Source: UM-FILTER-33-9 sp964530235
Lineage (GTDB): Bacteria; Patescibacteriota; Microgenomatia; UBA1406; GWC2-37-13
Length of the DNA stretch: 64,000 nucleotides
Direction: 5' to 3'
NCBI GenBank assembly: GCA_964530235.1
Contig: CAZGYB010000004.1
Location: 1 to 64,000, forward strand
Positions 9,301 to 16,626 of the stretch are shown piece by piece. The notes under the pieces are model-generated. The model was given only the letters and a program-made list of their open reading frames with translations. It had not been told where the DNA came from and ran no database searches. The translations under genes and the position numbers were made by a program. Within the stretch, counting starts at the first letter, position 1; the number at the start of each line of letters is the position of its first letter.

Positions 9301-11178
9301 ATTGATCATACACTTATGGTTGACGGTAATGCTGTTACTGTTCAAGCACCTGAACATACGCAGTGGCAGCAGGATACAACTCATGGCACATGGGATTTGG
9401 TTGCGATAAAAGCAGATGGCAGTACCGTGATGCAGGCAGGTAATCCAGTTGTGTTAATTGATAATGCACATATTAATACAGACGGAAGTATTAATCTGGG
9501 TGGTGCGGGAGTTTTTGAAGCGCTGAAAGTATCGGTAGATCATGCCACCGCACACGCACCGGATACAAAAGTGGAAAGTACCGTGACGATTCCCATGATT
9601 GGCGAACATGGCAGATGGGATCACTTAAGCGCTGGAGAACGGTATCAAATGTCTTTTCCGCAAGACTCAGCGGAAAATCCGTTTGAGCTGATGTTGCATA
9701 ACAGCAAAGAAAATAACGATACGGTAGTGCTTGATTACCGCGCTCATACCGTTTACAACCCCGCACATCCGGATATTCCGATCAGCGTTGACGAGCTTGC
9801 AAAGCAGGGTGAGTTGACCTATGTATTCCGTATTCCCGGGCACGGTGACATTGCAGTTCCGTGTAATGCAGACGGGGTTGCGGATAAAGTGCTTCGGTTG
9901 AATCCGCATGATGAAGTTCATCAGTTTCAAACGCCCTCAGGTGAGACTATGACCCTCGGTGAGTTTTCCCGTATGGTGTTAAATCAGGGACACCTGGATA
10001 AAGCAGTGCCGGGAAAAGACGGTGCACTGGAATCAGAGTATATAAATAATTTTGATGGGAATCCCGAAGGAAGATTGTCCTTTAATTTAGGGAACGAAAA
10101 CGGCAAATTCGGGGAGATTCATGTCGGTGTAATACCCAACGAAGGCGATCATTCATTTGTCTCATTTGCAACAATACTTGGAAAAAGCGACGCAAGCACC
10201 CATGAAGTAACGACGACAGTCATAACAGATGTTCCGGGGAAAGAAATACCCGGTATTACAACCATAACCATTGGAGCGGATAAACTGACCGATAAGGTAC
10301 CCGAAGCTACTCCGACATTTATTATTGACCAGCCGAATATAGATTTGATGCAGATGAAGTTGCGTGGTGATCTTATGCCGATACCGCCCGGAAGATTTAA
10401 TGTTAAGGCCGCGAAATATGAAGGCGCTAAGGCGTCTGACACAGGTGGAAAACAGCAAACAGCTGCATCAGGAACCACTGCTTCTACTCAATCGACAACT
10501 ACGACAGCTCAAAACTCAACAACTGCTGGTCAACAAAAAACTCCGGAGCAAAAAGCAAAGGAATCTGCACTGATGACTCCTGAACAGATTTTAAAAGCAG
10601 TTGGAATTCAATTGTATGGAAATGAAAAGAAAGATGCAAAGAAAAAAGCACAGTATGACGAGGCGCTTGAAATTGCGAAAGAATATGAAGAGGCATTCCG
10701 GAACGGCGACGATCTTTCAGAATATCCAACACGACTGGCAAAGGCTACAACGAAATGGAAATTTACTCCTGAAAAAGGGAAAGAAAAAGAGCAAAAAAAT
10801 CCAGCCGATATTTTAACTGCCAAATTTGTTGCTGTTGAGTCACGGCTCAAAAGCAATCTTGAGCAGAGGGTTGGTCAGCTCCAACAGGCGGAAAAAACAG
10901 CAGAAGAAGAAAAGCAACGCAAAGAAGCTCAAACAGAGGAAGCACGTCAGCAGGCAGAGGCAAAAAAACAAATAATTCAAATGATGCGCGATGAAAAAGG
11001 AGATCAAACACTGAACCCAACTGACAAAGAAGTAGAGGAATACTGGGTAAAACTTGTCGAAAAAACTCGGGAAGAAGAACGGAAAAGAACTCAAGGGTCA
11101 GCAGTCGCTGCAACGCAGGTGAGTACCGAGGGAGGCGATGATTCGGATGGTAACGATAGCGATGGAGATGGGGAGTAG
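3364..11178 (+). CDS. Giant protein with two N-terminal PPM (PP2C-like) phosphatase domains
   Basis: 2604 residues. Residues about 1-245 look like a degenerate PPM domain (AGLLVNFADAGKG, then FPAFAAVLIDKSGNMHSIG). Residues about 265-580 form a more canonical one: GGVIDGVGGQADGAKAAE carries the Asp-Gly metal motif, RGDTEIAVIGKDGRVRLVKN the central strands, GDRVVYMTDGVAEDL the second metal aspartate, and DDGETVVVMEA the last strand. Then come a Pro-rich linker (about 612-640), a helical domain paralogous to the gene at 1-1601 (motif near 942-963), a long Pro/Gly linker (about 993-1086), another helical domain with hydrophobic stretches near 1434-1498 and 1744-1775, a beta-rich region (about 1830-2350), a Lys/Glu-rich coiled coil (about 2498-2575) and an acidic tail. 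There is no signal peptide. It may be a Ser/Thr phosphatase embedded in a scaffold; its substrate is unknown. Confidence 0.85.
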   Translation: MAATAAETQTGLKPVERFSTSEQAASLGSGRDAVCDGKHIRLQSNIQIDAQKFPGISAKSEDIAKLEAQLTQLTGEGGRFAGLLVNFADAGKGNESASAVGMLVFMDQLVKADPNKPQDQILKDAYKAVKEAYDKLGVKGQDVFPAFAAVLIDKSGNMHSIGAKRLAVVQIRGAQTSQVYNEQSDNFDKSAGVPTVYSRKANKGDKVFICDRQDVPKVEANKARGVQDVVAEITKPLPGVETRQLTPISSSEARAPKAGSESEDRMILSRNFGGVIDGVGGQADGAKAAEAIKQAIDNMISGQPFQTYDKDGNPTTMRLSKPLDHNGLTRKVAEDDFRAALAFHLNRIVRKLGGGPDDPAACLAFGEMYQDNAGKLSLTYAIRGDTEIAVIGKDGRVRLVKNHSIRQMTEDGATHKTGIQFDSFEKYLKLRERVGETLEGGKKGQTGRLQQDPLSVGTLDLEEGDRVVYMTDGVAEDLQNFLGAVDRQGNVTQQRGKDGRMIGMDILGKISQDTTNASDLAKKIVAKLDEVRQKSQSDGTAFINPVNQGKFDKKCTVVDGYQMVVGEKVDDGETVVVMEARIEKKKTQAPSNSASAIALDSKQVVETQATVEPPKPKGKKPPEPSSPSPLPEAKRVRIPPYYIDSGSGFRRDEAVKKLRIVEDRLVSGEVKPVQVDYLAESQRLVDEAKTILKGQSEADVRRQVMDRLMNPGNYLGKLDTLYDLTGKYLNHELLILGMEVQQADVQVAEAVRKQFEADDGLMRRSMRTEVQNDARNFLQHSGALESIYDENGDIKQVFETDLRAFTFIADNLMDVTDSTLGNGPDGKPLTYRAKFAELMKTAPTDPHASKELREFRIQFYKQATEALQTQNIPAGSEPVTESQKVIAEMRRRVKLLKFELSQLPADKKEEYIKTHYHGVQGMPSVGTLKGLTETFTENSTDELFKMSLKGADLMHRRALLEKIKVEKAQSVFHIKKLYQGTEEQTRTQLEDLGSPTTKPEPTVKPPPTTSPPPTQPAPKPPGGGGPGTPDGADLGVRPPPAPAEGRPSGLDGRIPGAPTGKEGSPKTDLPPAPGSDDRTPRPTEPPPGGNGASDSELSATIGIASTDSRTQSTLRNSESLRSLDATNLAARRKGLYKLPLLGGILYSVRHPVATMWQNNIARSVFQQRDIRYVHELGKILRKDAGPGVPMDVPDKYVHMVVQKGREERAKRSWFRRKLWDVTDTIKGITGVGQPSERKLGLRWAEENRASLEMDEKNVNFQRILAEQNSLGERFATEVPGLSLDQANSTVLKYKHESRYSAKDVLGAQFETFNAGLKQIVAEYCTTQPPMSEKEFLKRVNEYFGTDFRSMLPKDKQKDFNEGEFASNILPVAQRLRDRWDSMQHPGENGRSKWDQFTFNVYFGKAEWDPTQGRVEVGLATEKLVRMLSRREAFPMAAGFAASAVNDALTYGGAFAAGWGLSGLNFVTRKLPMLAGKVAMGPLGAVVGMGAMTTLKETGFSIPLLNKINFTIAGHDYHPFVYHGRTQKEAAQVSREVASGAGPAEKGTRRAEIEATLVQWKQASELQGKLDSLMSKSVEQMTDAEAMQLLATVADLKARFRLTDLSGDKRLAYQTQNYIRYSEGNKRKEETALRGGMLNAIARLQQYKSAHPSFGGTGPLYGTGSQYGRDGGRGLVETMSGLAEAQLRSGTDVRIAQKWLQREQKLSKADAEQIIDDFYAGQKKVSMTDREQSLQAKRNVLRKLTLKRGAGVVVRTIVTAPVASLVYGTVIDMGQDALHGIQATATAIQNQGVEQWFNTTKLGQEVGDIHDEGFTQWAHEWGDVITKGQPDVHVVVSPGAHPGAPATEHLQLDVTPFQRSALLVRNQIEPPVDFNGVHHTEIDGIPVQLPGKFNIWEDGAGHRAIVNVQDVTVAHDLSGIKLEGTVDAAGTHLVGVDASGNVTHPDMLAELNAAGISIKPGPPEISAALHEVTIWEPGNTIDHTLMVDGNAVTVQAPEHTQWQQDTTHGTWDLVAIKADGSTVMQAGNPVVLIDNAHINTDGSINLGGAGVFEALKVSVDHATAHAPDTKVESTVTIPMIGEHGRWDHLSAGERYQMSFPQDSAENPFELMLHNSKENNDTVVLDYRAHTVYNPAHPDIPISVDELAKQGELTYVFRIPGHGDIAVPCNADGVADKVLRLNPHDEVHQFQTPSGETMTLGEFSRMVLNQGHLDKAVPGKDGALESEYINNFDGNPEGRLSFNLGNENGKFGEIHVGVIPNEGDHSFVSFATILGKSDASTHEVTTTVITDVPGKEIPGITTITIGADKLTDKVPEATPTFIIDQPNIDLMQMKLRGDLMPIPPGRFNVKAAKYEGAKASDTGGKQQTAASGTTASTQSTTTTAQNSTTAGQQKTPEQKAKESALMTPEQILKAVGIQLYGNEKKDAKKKAQYDEALEIAKEYEEAFRNGDDLSEYPTRLAKATTKWKFTPEKGKEKEQKNPADILTAKFVAVESRLKSNLEQRVGQLQQAEKTAEEEKQRKEAQTEEARQQAEAKKQIIQMMRDEKGDQTLNPTDKEVEEYWVKLVEKTREEERKRTQGSAVAATQVSTEGGDDSDGNDSDGDGE

Positions 11179-11179
11179 G

Positions 11180-11208
11180 TTGACAAATGTTAACAGTTTC
11201 AGTAATCT
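11180..11208 (+). promoter_or_regulatory. Promoter giving a leaderless message for the 154-residue gene
   Basis: TTGACA at 11180-11185, exactly 17 bp, TAATCT at 11203-11208, then 7 nt to the ATG at 11216. It sits directly after the stop of the 2604-residue gene, so the next gene has its own promoter. Confidence 0.65.
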
Positions 11209-11215
11209 TAAATAT

Positions 11216-11680
11216 ATGACAGACCAATCACATATTTCACCGACCAGTTTTAAAAATCAGCTTGCATTGCTCACCTTTGTTGATACGTTGATCAAAGACC
11301 GGAAAGATCCGGGAACAACCGCATCAAACGTCGAAGAAGTAAAAAAGGCACTTCTTATGGAACTGAACGAATATATCAATACCCATTTGGTTTCATTATT
11401 GGATGATTCCGCCCAGAAAGAACTTGAAGTATTGCTTGATCGCAACGAGACGGATGAGGCGCTTGAGTCCTTTTTCAAGAAAAAGATTCCTGATATGGAA
11501 GTTGAAGTTGCTTCTGCGATGATGGAGTTTCGTGCAGCATACCTTTACAAACCGGAAGAAACCTCATTTGCAGATACAGCAGATAAAATTGCATCAGAAA
11601 TTCCGGAAATAAAACAAGAACCTTCAAAAGATTTTGGCGGTTTGACAAATCCTCCTCCCCCTGCACCGATCGCGAAGTAA
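11216..11680 (+). CDS. DUF5663-like small helical protein
   Basis: 154 residues from MTDQSHISPTSFKNQLALL. An upstream in-frame ATG at 11138 would overlap the preceding gene and the promoter, so 11216 is preferred. The core, ALLMELNEYINTHLVSLLDD followed by AQKELEVLLDRNETDEALES and FFKKKIPDMEVEVASAM, matches the pattern of the small DUF5663 helical proteins common in Patescibacteria: a helix with paired Leu, a short Asn/Glu turn, then an F-K-x-x-I-P motif and a final amphipathic helix. The C-terminus is a Pro-rich tail (NPPPPAPIAK). The function is not known for the family. An AT-only hairpin at 11684-11701 follows the stop. Confidence 0.75.
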   Translation: MTDQSHISPTSFKNQLALLTFVDTLIKDRKDPGTTASNVEEVKKALLMELNEYINTHLVSLLDDSAQKELEVLLDRNETDEALESFFKKKIPDMEVEVASAMMEFRAAYLYKPEETSFADTADKIASEIPEIKQEPSKDFGGLTNPPPPAPIAK

Positions 11681-11683
11681 AGA

Positions 11684-11701
11684 AAAATAAGAACTTATTT
11701 T
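11684..11701. terminator. Weak AT-only hairpin between convergent genes
   Basis: AAAATAA, loop GAAC, TTATTTT: a 7-bp stem lying between the convergent stops at 11680 and 11700. It could act as a bidirectional terminator, but it has no G-C pairs. Confidence 0.25.
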
Positions 11702-13721
11702 ATGGGGCACCTTGTATTTTAGCTTGAATCGCTTGCCTTTTTGTTTGGTCGGTAATTAATACAAATTGGTTATTAGTAAGTTCGTATAACTCAGTTCCAA
11801 TAATGAAACAAAGTGCATTATTAATTACCGGGCCCATATCTGCTTGGATTAGATGTTTTGTGCCATTTATCGCAACAAAAGTGATACTATCAGCTTCAGG
11901 ATGGGTTTTTCTTAGGTGCTGTTTTCCATCCGAATGGGTGTATATTTCGGCAAATACGTTACCACCGTTTAAGGTAATTGGCGATGCGCCATTAACATGA
12001 CCTGGTTTTTCAGGATCAGCAGCTTTTGGTTCAGTTATGATAGATTGACTTTCACTTGTCATTCGGGCTTGTTTTGCTACATCTGTTTCATTTGAAGCTA
12101 GTGGTGGATTTCCAGGTTTTTGAGGTGTTGCCGGTATATTGATTTTTATTAACGTTCCGTCACTGCCAATAGAAAACATATCACTACCGATTCTCAATTG
12201 ACTCCCTGTTAATATGACTATGCCAGCATTCGATTGTACAGGAAATTCTCTTCCGGTGGGATCCACTAAGGTAATTTCAGGGGTATTTAAAGCAAGAGTT
12301 CTTACGCGTATTTCTCCTGGTCTATTTTGGTATTCTATGAGTTGCGCAGGGATTCTTTGTCCTTCAATTGATAAAATTGGTCCATTATTATAATATGATC
12401 GATTGTCTTTGGAGAGAGGTGGAATAGAGTCATTATTTGTTGTTCCTCTAAGCATTTTGTTGAAGTATTCGTCGGGAGGGAAGAGTGTGTTTGAATAATC
12501 AGGTTCGGATTCACGTCTAAACGGATTGTGAATTCTCGAAAGCTGTTCTCTCAACCCTCTATGACTCGTTTGAGCTGGTGGTGGTCCAGGAGGTGCAGTA
12601 GTGGGCTGTGCAGTTTGAGCAGCTTTCTGTGCAGCTTTTTCCGCTTGTTCGGCAGCTTTTCTATCTTTTTCAGCTTGTATTCGTTTTTGCTGATCTTCTC
12701 GACTTTCAGCTTTCATTTGACTTACGGTCCAGTTTGGTGAGCCGGTTCCTCCGAATGGATTATCTGGAGGAGGGGGTTGAGTTGGTGGTGAGTTTAGTCG
12801 CTGTCTTTTCATTTCTTTGGTTTCTCCAATCATTTGTTCTGCATGCCAGCCCTTTGGAGCTTGGGGAGGGGGTTGAGTGGGGGGTGGGGTTGTGGGAGGT
12901 GTTGTTGTTGGTGGCCCTTGTGTCGGTGAAGGCGCTGGTTGTGTCGGTTCCGGTATTGTGGGGTCTGCAACCGTTGGTTCAACCCGCTGTGCTTTTGCTT
13001 TGTGCTTCAGCAGGAAGTCAATACAGTCTTTTGACCGCTGTTCCATACCGGATTCTGCAACAAAAGGAGCTGACTGAGCAACATATTCAGACGAGTCTGC
13101 AGCCCGCCTGACCTTTTCATACATTCGCTGGGTAAAAATATCTGCACTGAATTCCTGTCCGAACATATTTGCAAGCCAGCGGATTGCGGGTAGGTTTGCT
13201 TCAAATGCTGCGCGGTCAAATTGGTTATTGGAGCTAAAAACACTAAAAACTTTTTGTTCAAACTGTGCATAGTCTGACTTTCCGTTGCAGTATTGATTGT
13301 ATATTTCCAGAGCATTTGCTTCGGTACATGAGGCAACATTGAGTCCAAACTTCTGAAAAAACTCCGCAAACTGTTTTCCCTGTTCTGTTTTGGTAAAAAA
13401 ATCAGAGTTTGATTGTACTGCCCTAACAACATCAGCACACCATTTGCCAACTGCAGTATTTAACTGTTCCTTTGCAACCTGAGGCCGTTCAGATAGGGAA
13501 GCTCCTGCAATGAGCTGATCAACTTCTTTAAAATGGACCTGTTTATCCTTGGAAAGAGCATCTGGAGTCAATGTGGCTGGTGTTCGGTAATCAAGAAGAC
13601 CGGGATCTGTTCCGGCAAGAGCAAGTCTGGCCTGCAGACCATGAAGGGGTGGGTAGGAGAGTGTTCGCTCCGGAGAGGTTAGTGTTTCAGTGTGTACTGG
13701 TGCGGGTTGAGGTTCGGACAT
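11700..13721 (-). CDS. Modular protein sharing its N-terminus with the next gene; Pro-rich linkers and beta-rich C-terminus
   Basis: 673 residues. Residues 1 to about 250 are encoded by a stretch identical at every base to the 5' part of the gene at 13795-16581. This shared part is helical, ends near KHKAKAQRVEPT and lacks a signal peptide. The rest differs completely: a Pro/Thr-rich linker (about 252-300), a charged Lys/Glu/Ala helix (about 345-380), another Pro linker, and two beta-rich segments, one near DPTGREFPVQSNAG and GSQLRIGSDMFSIGSDGT, another near FAEIYTHSDGKQHLR. The beta segments could be small sandwich domains (an FHA fold was considered but key residues are not visible). The leader has TATAAT 13 nt upstream of the ATG. 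Function unknown. Confidence 0.8.
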   Translation of the reverse strand: MSEPQPAPVHTETLTSPERTLSYPPLHGLQARLALAGTDPGLLDYRTPATLTPDALSKDKQVHFKEVDQLIAGASLSERPQVAKEQLNTAVGKWCADVVRAVQSNSDFFTKTEQGKQFAEFFQKFGLNVASCTEANALEIYNQYCNGKSDYAQFEQKVFSVFSSNNQFDRAAFEANLPAIRWLANMFGQEFSADIFTQRMYEKVRRAADSSEYVAQSAPFVAESGMEQRSKDCIDFLLKHKAKAQRVEPTVADPTIPEPTQPAPSPTQGPPTTTPPTTPPPTQPPPQAPKGWHAEQMIGETKEMKRQRLNSPPTQPPPPDNPFGGTGSPNWTVSQMKAESREDQQKRIQAEKDRKAAEQAEKAAQKAAQTAQPTTAPPGPPPAQTSHRGLREQLSRIHNPFRRESEPDYSNTLFPPDEYFNKMLRGTTNNDSIPPLSKDNRSYYNNGPILSIEGQRIPAQLIEYQNRPGEIRVRTLALNTPEITLVDPTGREFPVQSNAGIVILTGSQLRIGSDMFSIGSDGTLIKINIPATPQKPGNPPLASNETDVAKQARMTSESQSIITEPKAADPEKPGHVNGASPITLNGGNVFAEIYTHSDGKQHLRKTHPEADSITFVAINGTKHLIQADMGPVINNALCFIIGTELYELTNNQFVLITDQTKRQAIQAKIQGAP

Positions 13722-13722
13722 A
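12973..13722. repeat. 750-bp perfect direct repeat, copy 1
   Basis: Compared line by line, every base matches 15833-16582 (offset 2860). It begins in the codons for the end of the shared domain and ends one base past the ATG. Flanks on both sides are unrelated. Confidence 0.95.
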
Positions 13723-13794
13723 GTAGATATTTAGATTATATATGAGTAAATCGAAAAAATGCAATGGAAACAACATTCTAAGAGAAAGCAACAA

Positions 13795-16581
13795 TTAAAT
13801 TTTTAACAGTTCTTTAACTTTCTCTCTTAAACCTCCTGAGCGTGGAATTGAACTCAACCCTTTTTTGTTATGAGAAATTTCTGTAATGATACTTTTTAAT
13901 TGTTCTGCGGTAAAAAATTCCTGGAATCCGCATAAACCTTGTAGTGAATCAAGTGTTTGGAACAATTCATCGAGTGTCTTTACTTGTGCAAACGGTAAAA
14001 CTTCTATTTGATTGTCTTCAAGTAAGCGATCTATCGGAATACGTTTTTCACGTAGCTGTGCAGCATTAACGACGATTGCTTGGTTCTCATCACTGTTAAA
14101 TCCGACAATCTGCCAATTATCTTCAACTCGGCCGTCTGTACGAGTAACATTAACAAACCTCCCTCGCCTAAGTTCAAACGTGCGACCGGTTTCATTTGCT
14201 TTTCCGGTAAGAACTACATCACGATCATAACGAGACATAAAGGTAGGTGTTACCGGAATATTCATCTTTTGCATGTATGCAGCAACATCAATTTCATGAT
14301 CTTGAAATCCGGCAAGCGGATTGTTATGGAGGAATTGTAATGCATGCAGCCATTCTTCCATAGCAACTAATGCGATTTCCTGTCTTAGCTCAGAGGGTAT
14401 ATTTCCTTCAGCTCCACCGATAGTAATGCTTTTCTGATCATGACTAAACCTTGACCATGATGCAATAACGTCAGCTTTATCGGCAATTTCATCAGGACTT
14501 ATTGGTTCGTTAATAAAATAAGAACGACCCGAAGCGATATAGTAGCCGTATTTTTTTGCTTCATTATGTGCCTGAGTAAAATATCTGATAGCCTCTTCAT
14601 ATTTTTTTTCTAAAATCAGTTTGCCCCCTTTATTAATAAATTCTTGTAGTTGTATTGCTTCAGGGGAAAGGGGAACGAAGCTTTCAGGTTTCGCCGGTTG
14701 GGTAATAATACGTATTGCAGATACAACATCAGGAATACTGATTTCATCTAAATGTTGAGTCTGACTAATTTTAATTTGTTCTGCTGGGGTTGGTTCAAGC
14801 AGGAATTTCCCGTTTCTTTTCACAACAACCCTGTCTTCATATTGGATAAGTCCTGGACAGTTCAGTTTTCTGATTACTTTAAATTTCTTTCCATCGGGGT
14901 ATGAATTCAGTTTAGTAACATCGGGTTTTTCTGTTTTTTTCCAGACTACACGAGAATTAGCAGTACGTAATCTTTCGAGACGTTTCGCGTGGTTAACTCC
15001 GCTTTTATCGTCGTAGGGAACAATGCCAAGTGCATCGTCTATTTCTTGTCTTCCTGCAGCGTCGTAGGATTGTACTGAATACATTTCAGAAAACGATAGA
15101 GTGTCGTCGATAAAACACCGATATGAGGAAAGAAAGTTTGCTCTGTTTGCAGCACGGTGTTGAGGTTCAAGGGTAAATAGTTCTGGTTGCTGCTCTCTTG
15201 TAGTTTTATACGTTTTGAGAATAGTGTCAAGAACTTTTTCACGATCGGCCTGCTGGGATTTCGTAACGTATACAACAAGAGAGTTCATCTCAACTGTAGG
15301 GTTTCCTGTTTCTTCTGTTACCAGTGCGACCTGTATATCTGATAGAACGCCTTGGTCAGCCAGATTTGTTAAAAAAGCGTAAAAAGCGTCAGTAGCTTTT
15401 CGGGGGTCTAAACTGATATAAATGCGGGTAAGTTTATCTTCGTACGGCGTCATTTTCGGTTCACGCTGTCCTATTATGTTGAGTTTGTAGTTGGGTCTAT
15501 CTTCGACAAATACAGCATTGTCTTTTTTATCGGTTATTGAAAGGACTTTTTTCCCATTTACTTCAACTTCAGAAACGGTTGCCTGAGGAAAACAACGTTG
15601 GGCTTCCTGAGTATTTGCTCTCTGAAGTTGATGGGTGATCGCACTCATATTCTCAGGTGTTTGAGGAATGGTGCTGTCTGCTCCGTTAAACGACGGAAGC
15701 ATTTGTTCATATATTTTTCCATATGAGGCATTACGCCATATTTCACGAACTTCAGTCCACGATTGTGCATCTACAATTTTTTGAAGCTCGTGTGGAAACG
15801 GATGAAGAACGGTTGATTTTTTATCAGGCGTTGTTGGTTCAACCCGCTGTGCTTTTGCTTTGTGCTTCAGCAGGAAGTCAATACAGTCTTTTGACCGCTG
15901 TTCCATACCGGATTCTGCAACAAAAGGAGCTGACTGAGCAACATATTCAGACGAGTCTGCAGCCCGCCTGACCTTTTCATACATTCGCTGGGTAAAAATA
16001 TCTGCACTGAATTCCTGTCCGAACATATTTGCAAGCCAGCGGATTGCGGGTAGGTTTGCTTCAAATGCTGCGCGGTCAAATTGGTTATTGGAGCTAAAAA
16101 CACTAAAAACTTTTTGTTCAAACTGTGCATAGTCTGACTTTCCGTTGCAGTATTGATTGTATATTTCCAGAGCATTTGCTTCGGTACATGAGGCAACATT
16201 GAGTCCAAACTTCTGAAAAAACTCCGCAAACTGTTTTCCCTGTTCTGTTTTGGTAAAAAAATCAGAGTTTGATTGTACTGCCCTAACAACATCAGCACAC
16301 CATTTGCCAACTGCAGTATTTAACTGTTCCTTTGCAACCTGAGGCCGTTCAGATAGGGAAGCTCCTGCAATGAGCTGATCAACTTCTTTAAAATGGACCT
16401 GTTTATCCTTGGAAAGAGCATCTGGAGTCAATGTGGCTGGTGTTCGGTAATCAAGAAGACCGGGATCTGTTCCGGCAAGAGCAAGTCTGGCCTGCAGACC
16501 ATGAAGGGGTGGGTAGGAGAGTGTTCGCTCCGGAGAGGTTAGTGTTTCAGTGTGTACTGGTGCGGGTTGAGGTTCGGACAT
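13795..16581 (-). CDS. Modular protein with shared N-terminus and a HopA1-like / metal-site-like C-terminus
   Basis: 928 residues. Residues 1 to about 250 are identical to the 673-residue neighbour. The following region contains RIYISLDPRKATDAFYAFLT, then SDIQVALVTEE, then NSLVVYVTKSQQADREKVL. This strand-helix-strand pattern recalls HopA1-type effector domains, though the match is weak. A later segment has a tetratricopeptide-like helix pair (KKYEEAIRYFTQAHNEAKKY). A further part has AMEEWLHALQFLHNN followed by DHEIDVAAYMQKM, which could be a metal-binding site (E-x-x-H then H-E) in a metallopeptidase-like fold, although the usual HExxH first His is Glu here. The message looks leaderless: TATATT ends 7 nt before the ATG. 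Function unknown; an effector or toxin-like role is one possibility. Confidence 0.82.
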   Translation of the reverse strand: MSEPQPAPVHTETLTSPERTLSYPPLHGLQARLALAGTDPGLLDYRTPATLTPDALSKDKQVHFKEVDQLIAGASLSERPQVAKEQLNTAVGKWCADVVRAVQSNSDFFTKTEQGKQFAEFFQKFGLNVASCTEANALEIYNQYCNGKSDYAQFEQKVFSVFSSNNQFDRAAFEANLPAIRWLANMFGQEFSADIFTQRMYEKVRRAADSSEYVAQSAPFVAESGMEQRSKDCIDFLLKHKAKAQRVEPTTPDKKSTVLHPFPHELQKIVDAQSWTEVREIWRNASYGKIYEQMLPSFNGADSTIPQTPENMSAITHQLQRANTQEAQRCFPQATVSEVEVNGKKVLSITDKKDNAVFVEDRPNYKLNIIGQREPKMTPYEDKLTRIYISLDPRKATDAFYAFLTNLADQGVLSDIQVALVTEETGNPTVEMNSLVVYVTKSQQADREKVLDTILKTYKTTREQQPELFTLEPQHRAANRANFLSSYRCFIDDTLSFSEMYSVQSYDAAGRQEIDDALGIVPYDDKSGVNHAKRLERLRTANSRVVWKKTEKPDVTKLNSYPDGKKFKVIRKLNCPGLIQYEDRVVVKRNGKFLLEPTPAEQIKISQTQHLDEISIPDVVSAIRIITQPAKPESFVPLSPEAIQLQEFINKGGKLILEKKYEEAIRYFTQAHNEAKKYGYYIASGRSYFINEPISPDEIADKADVIASWSRFSHDQKSITIGGAEGNIPSELRQEIALVAMEEWLHALQFLHNNPLAGFQDHEIDVAAYMQKMNIPVTPTFMSRYDRDVVLTGKANETGRTFELRRGRFVNVTRTDGRVEDNWQIVGFNSDENQAIVVNAAQLREKRIPIDRLLEDNQIEVLPFAQVKTLDELFQTLDSLQGLCGFQEFFTAEQLKSIITEISHNKKGLSSIPRSGGLREKVKELLKI

Positions 16582-16582
16582 A
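15833..16582. repeat. 750-bp perfect direct repeat, copy 2
   Basis: Identical to 12973-13722 over its whole length, including all synonymous positions. The upstream leaders of the two genes differ immediately beyond the repeat. Confidence 0.95.
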
Positions 16583-16626
16583 ATTAAAAATATATGCGTT
16601 ACTGAGGATAAAAAGCAATAGTATTT

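Noticed and set aside
12240..12400. FHA domain in the 673-residue protein (a tempting partner for the PPM protein)
   Set aside because: The beta-rich segment lacks the G-R, S-x-x-H and N-G residues expected of an FHA domain.
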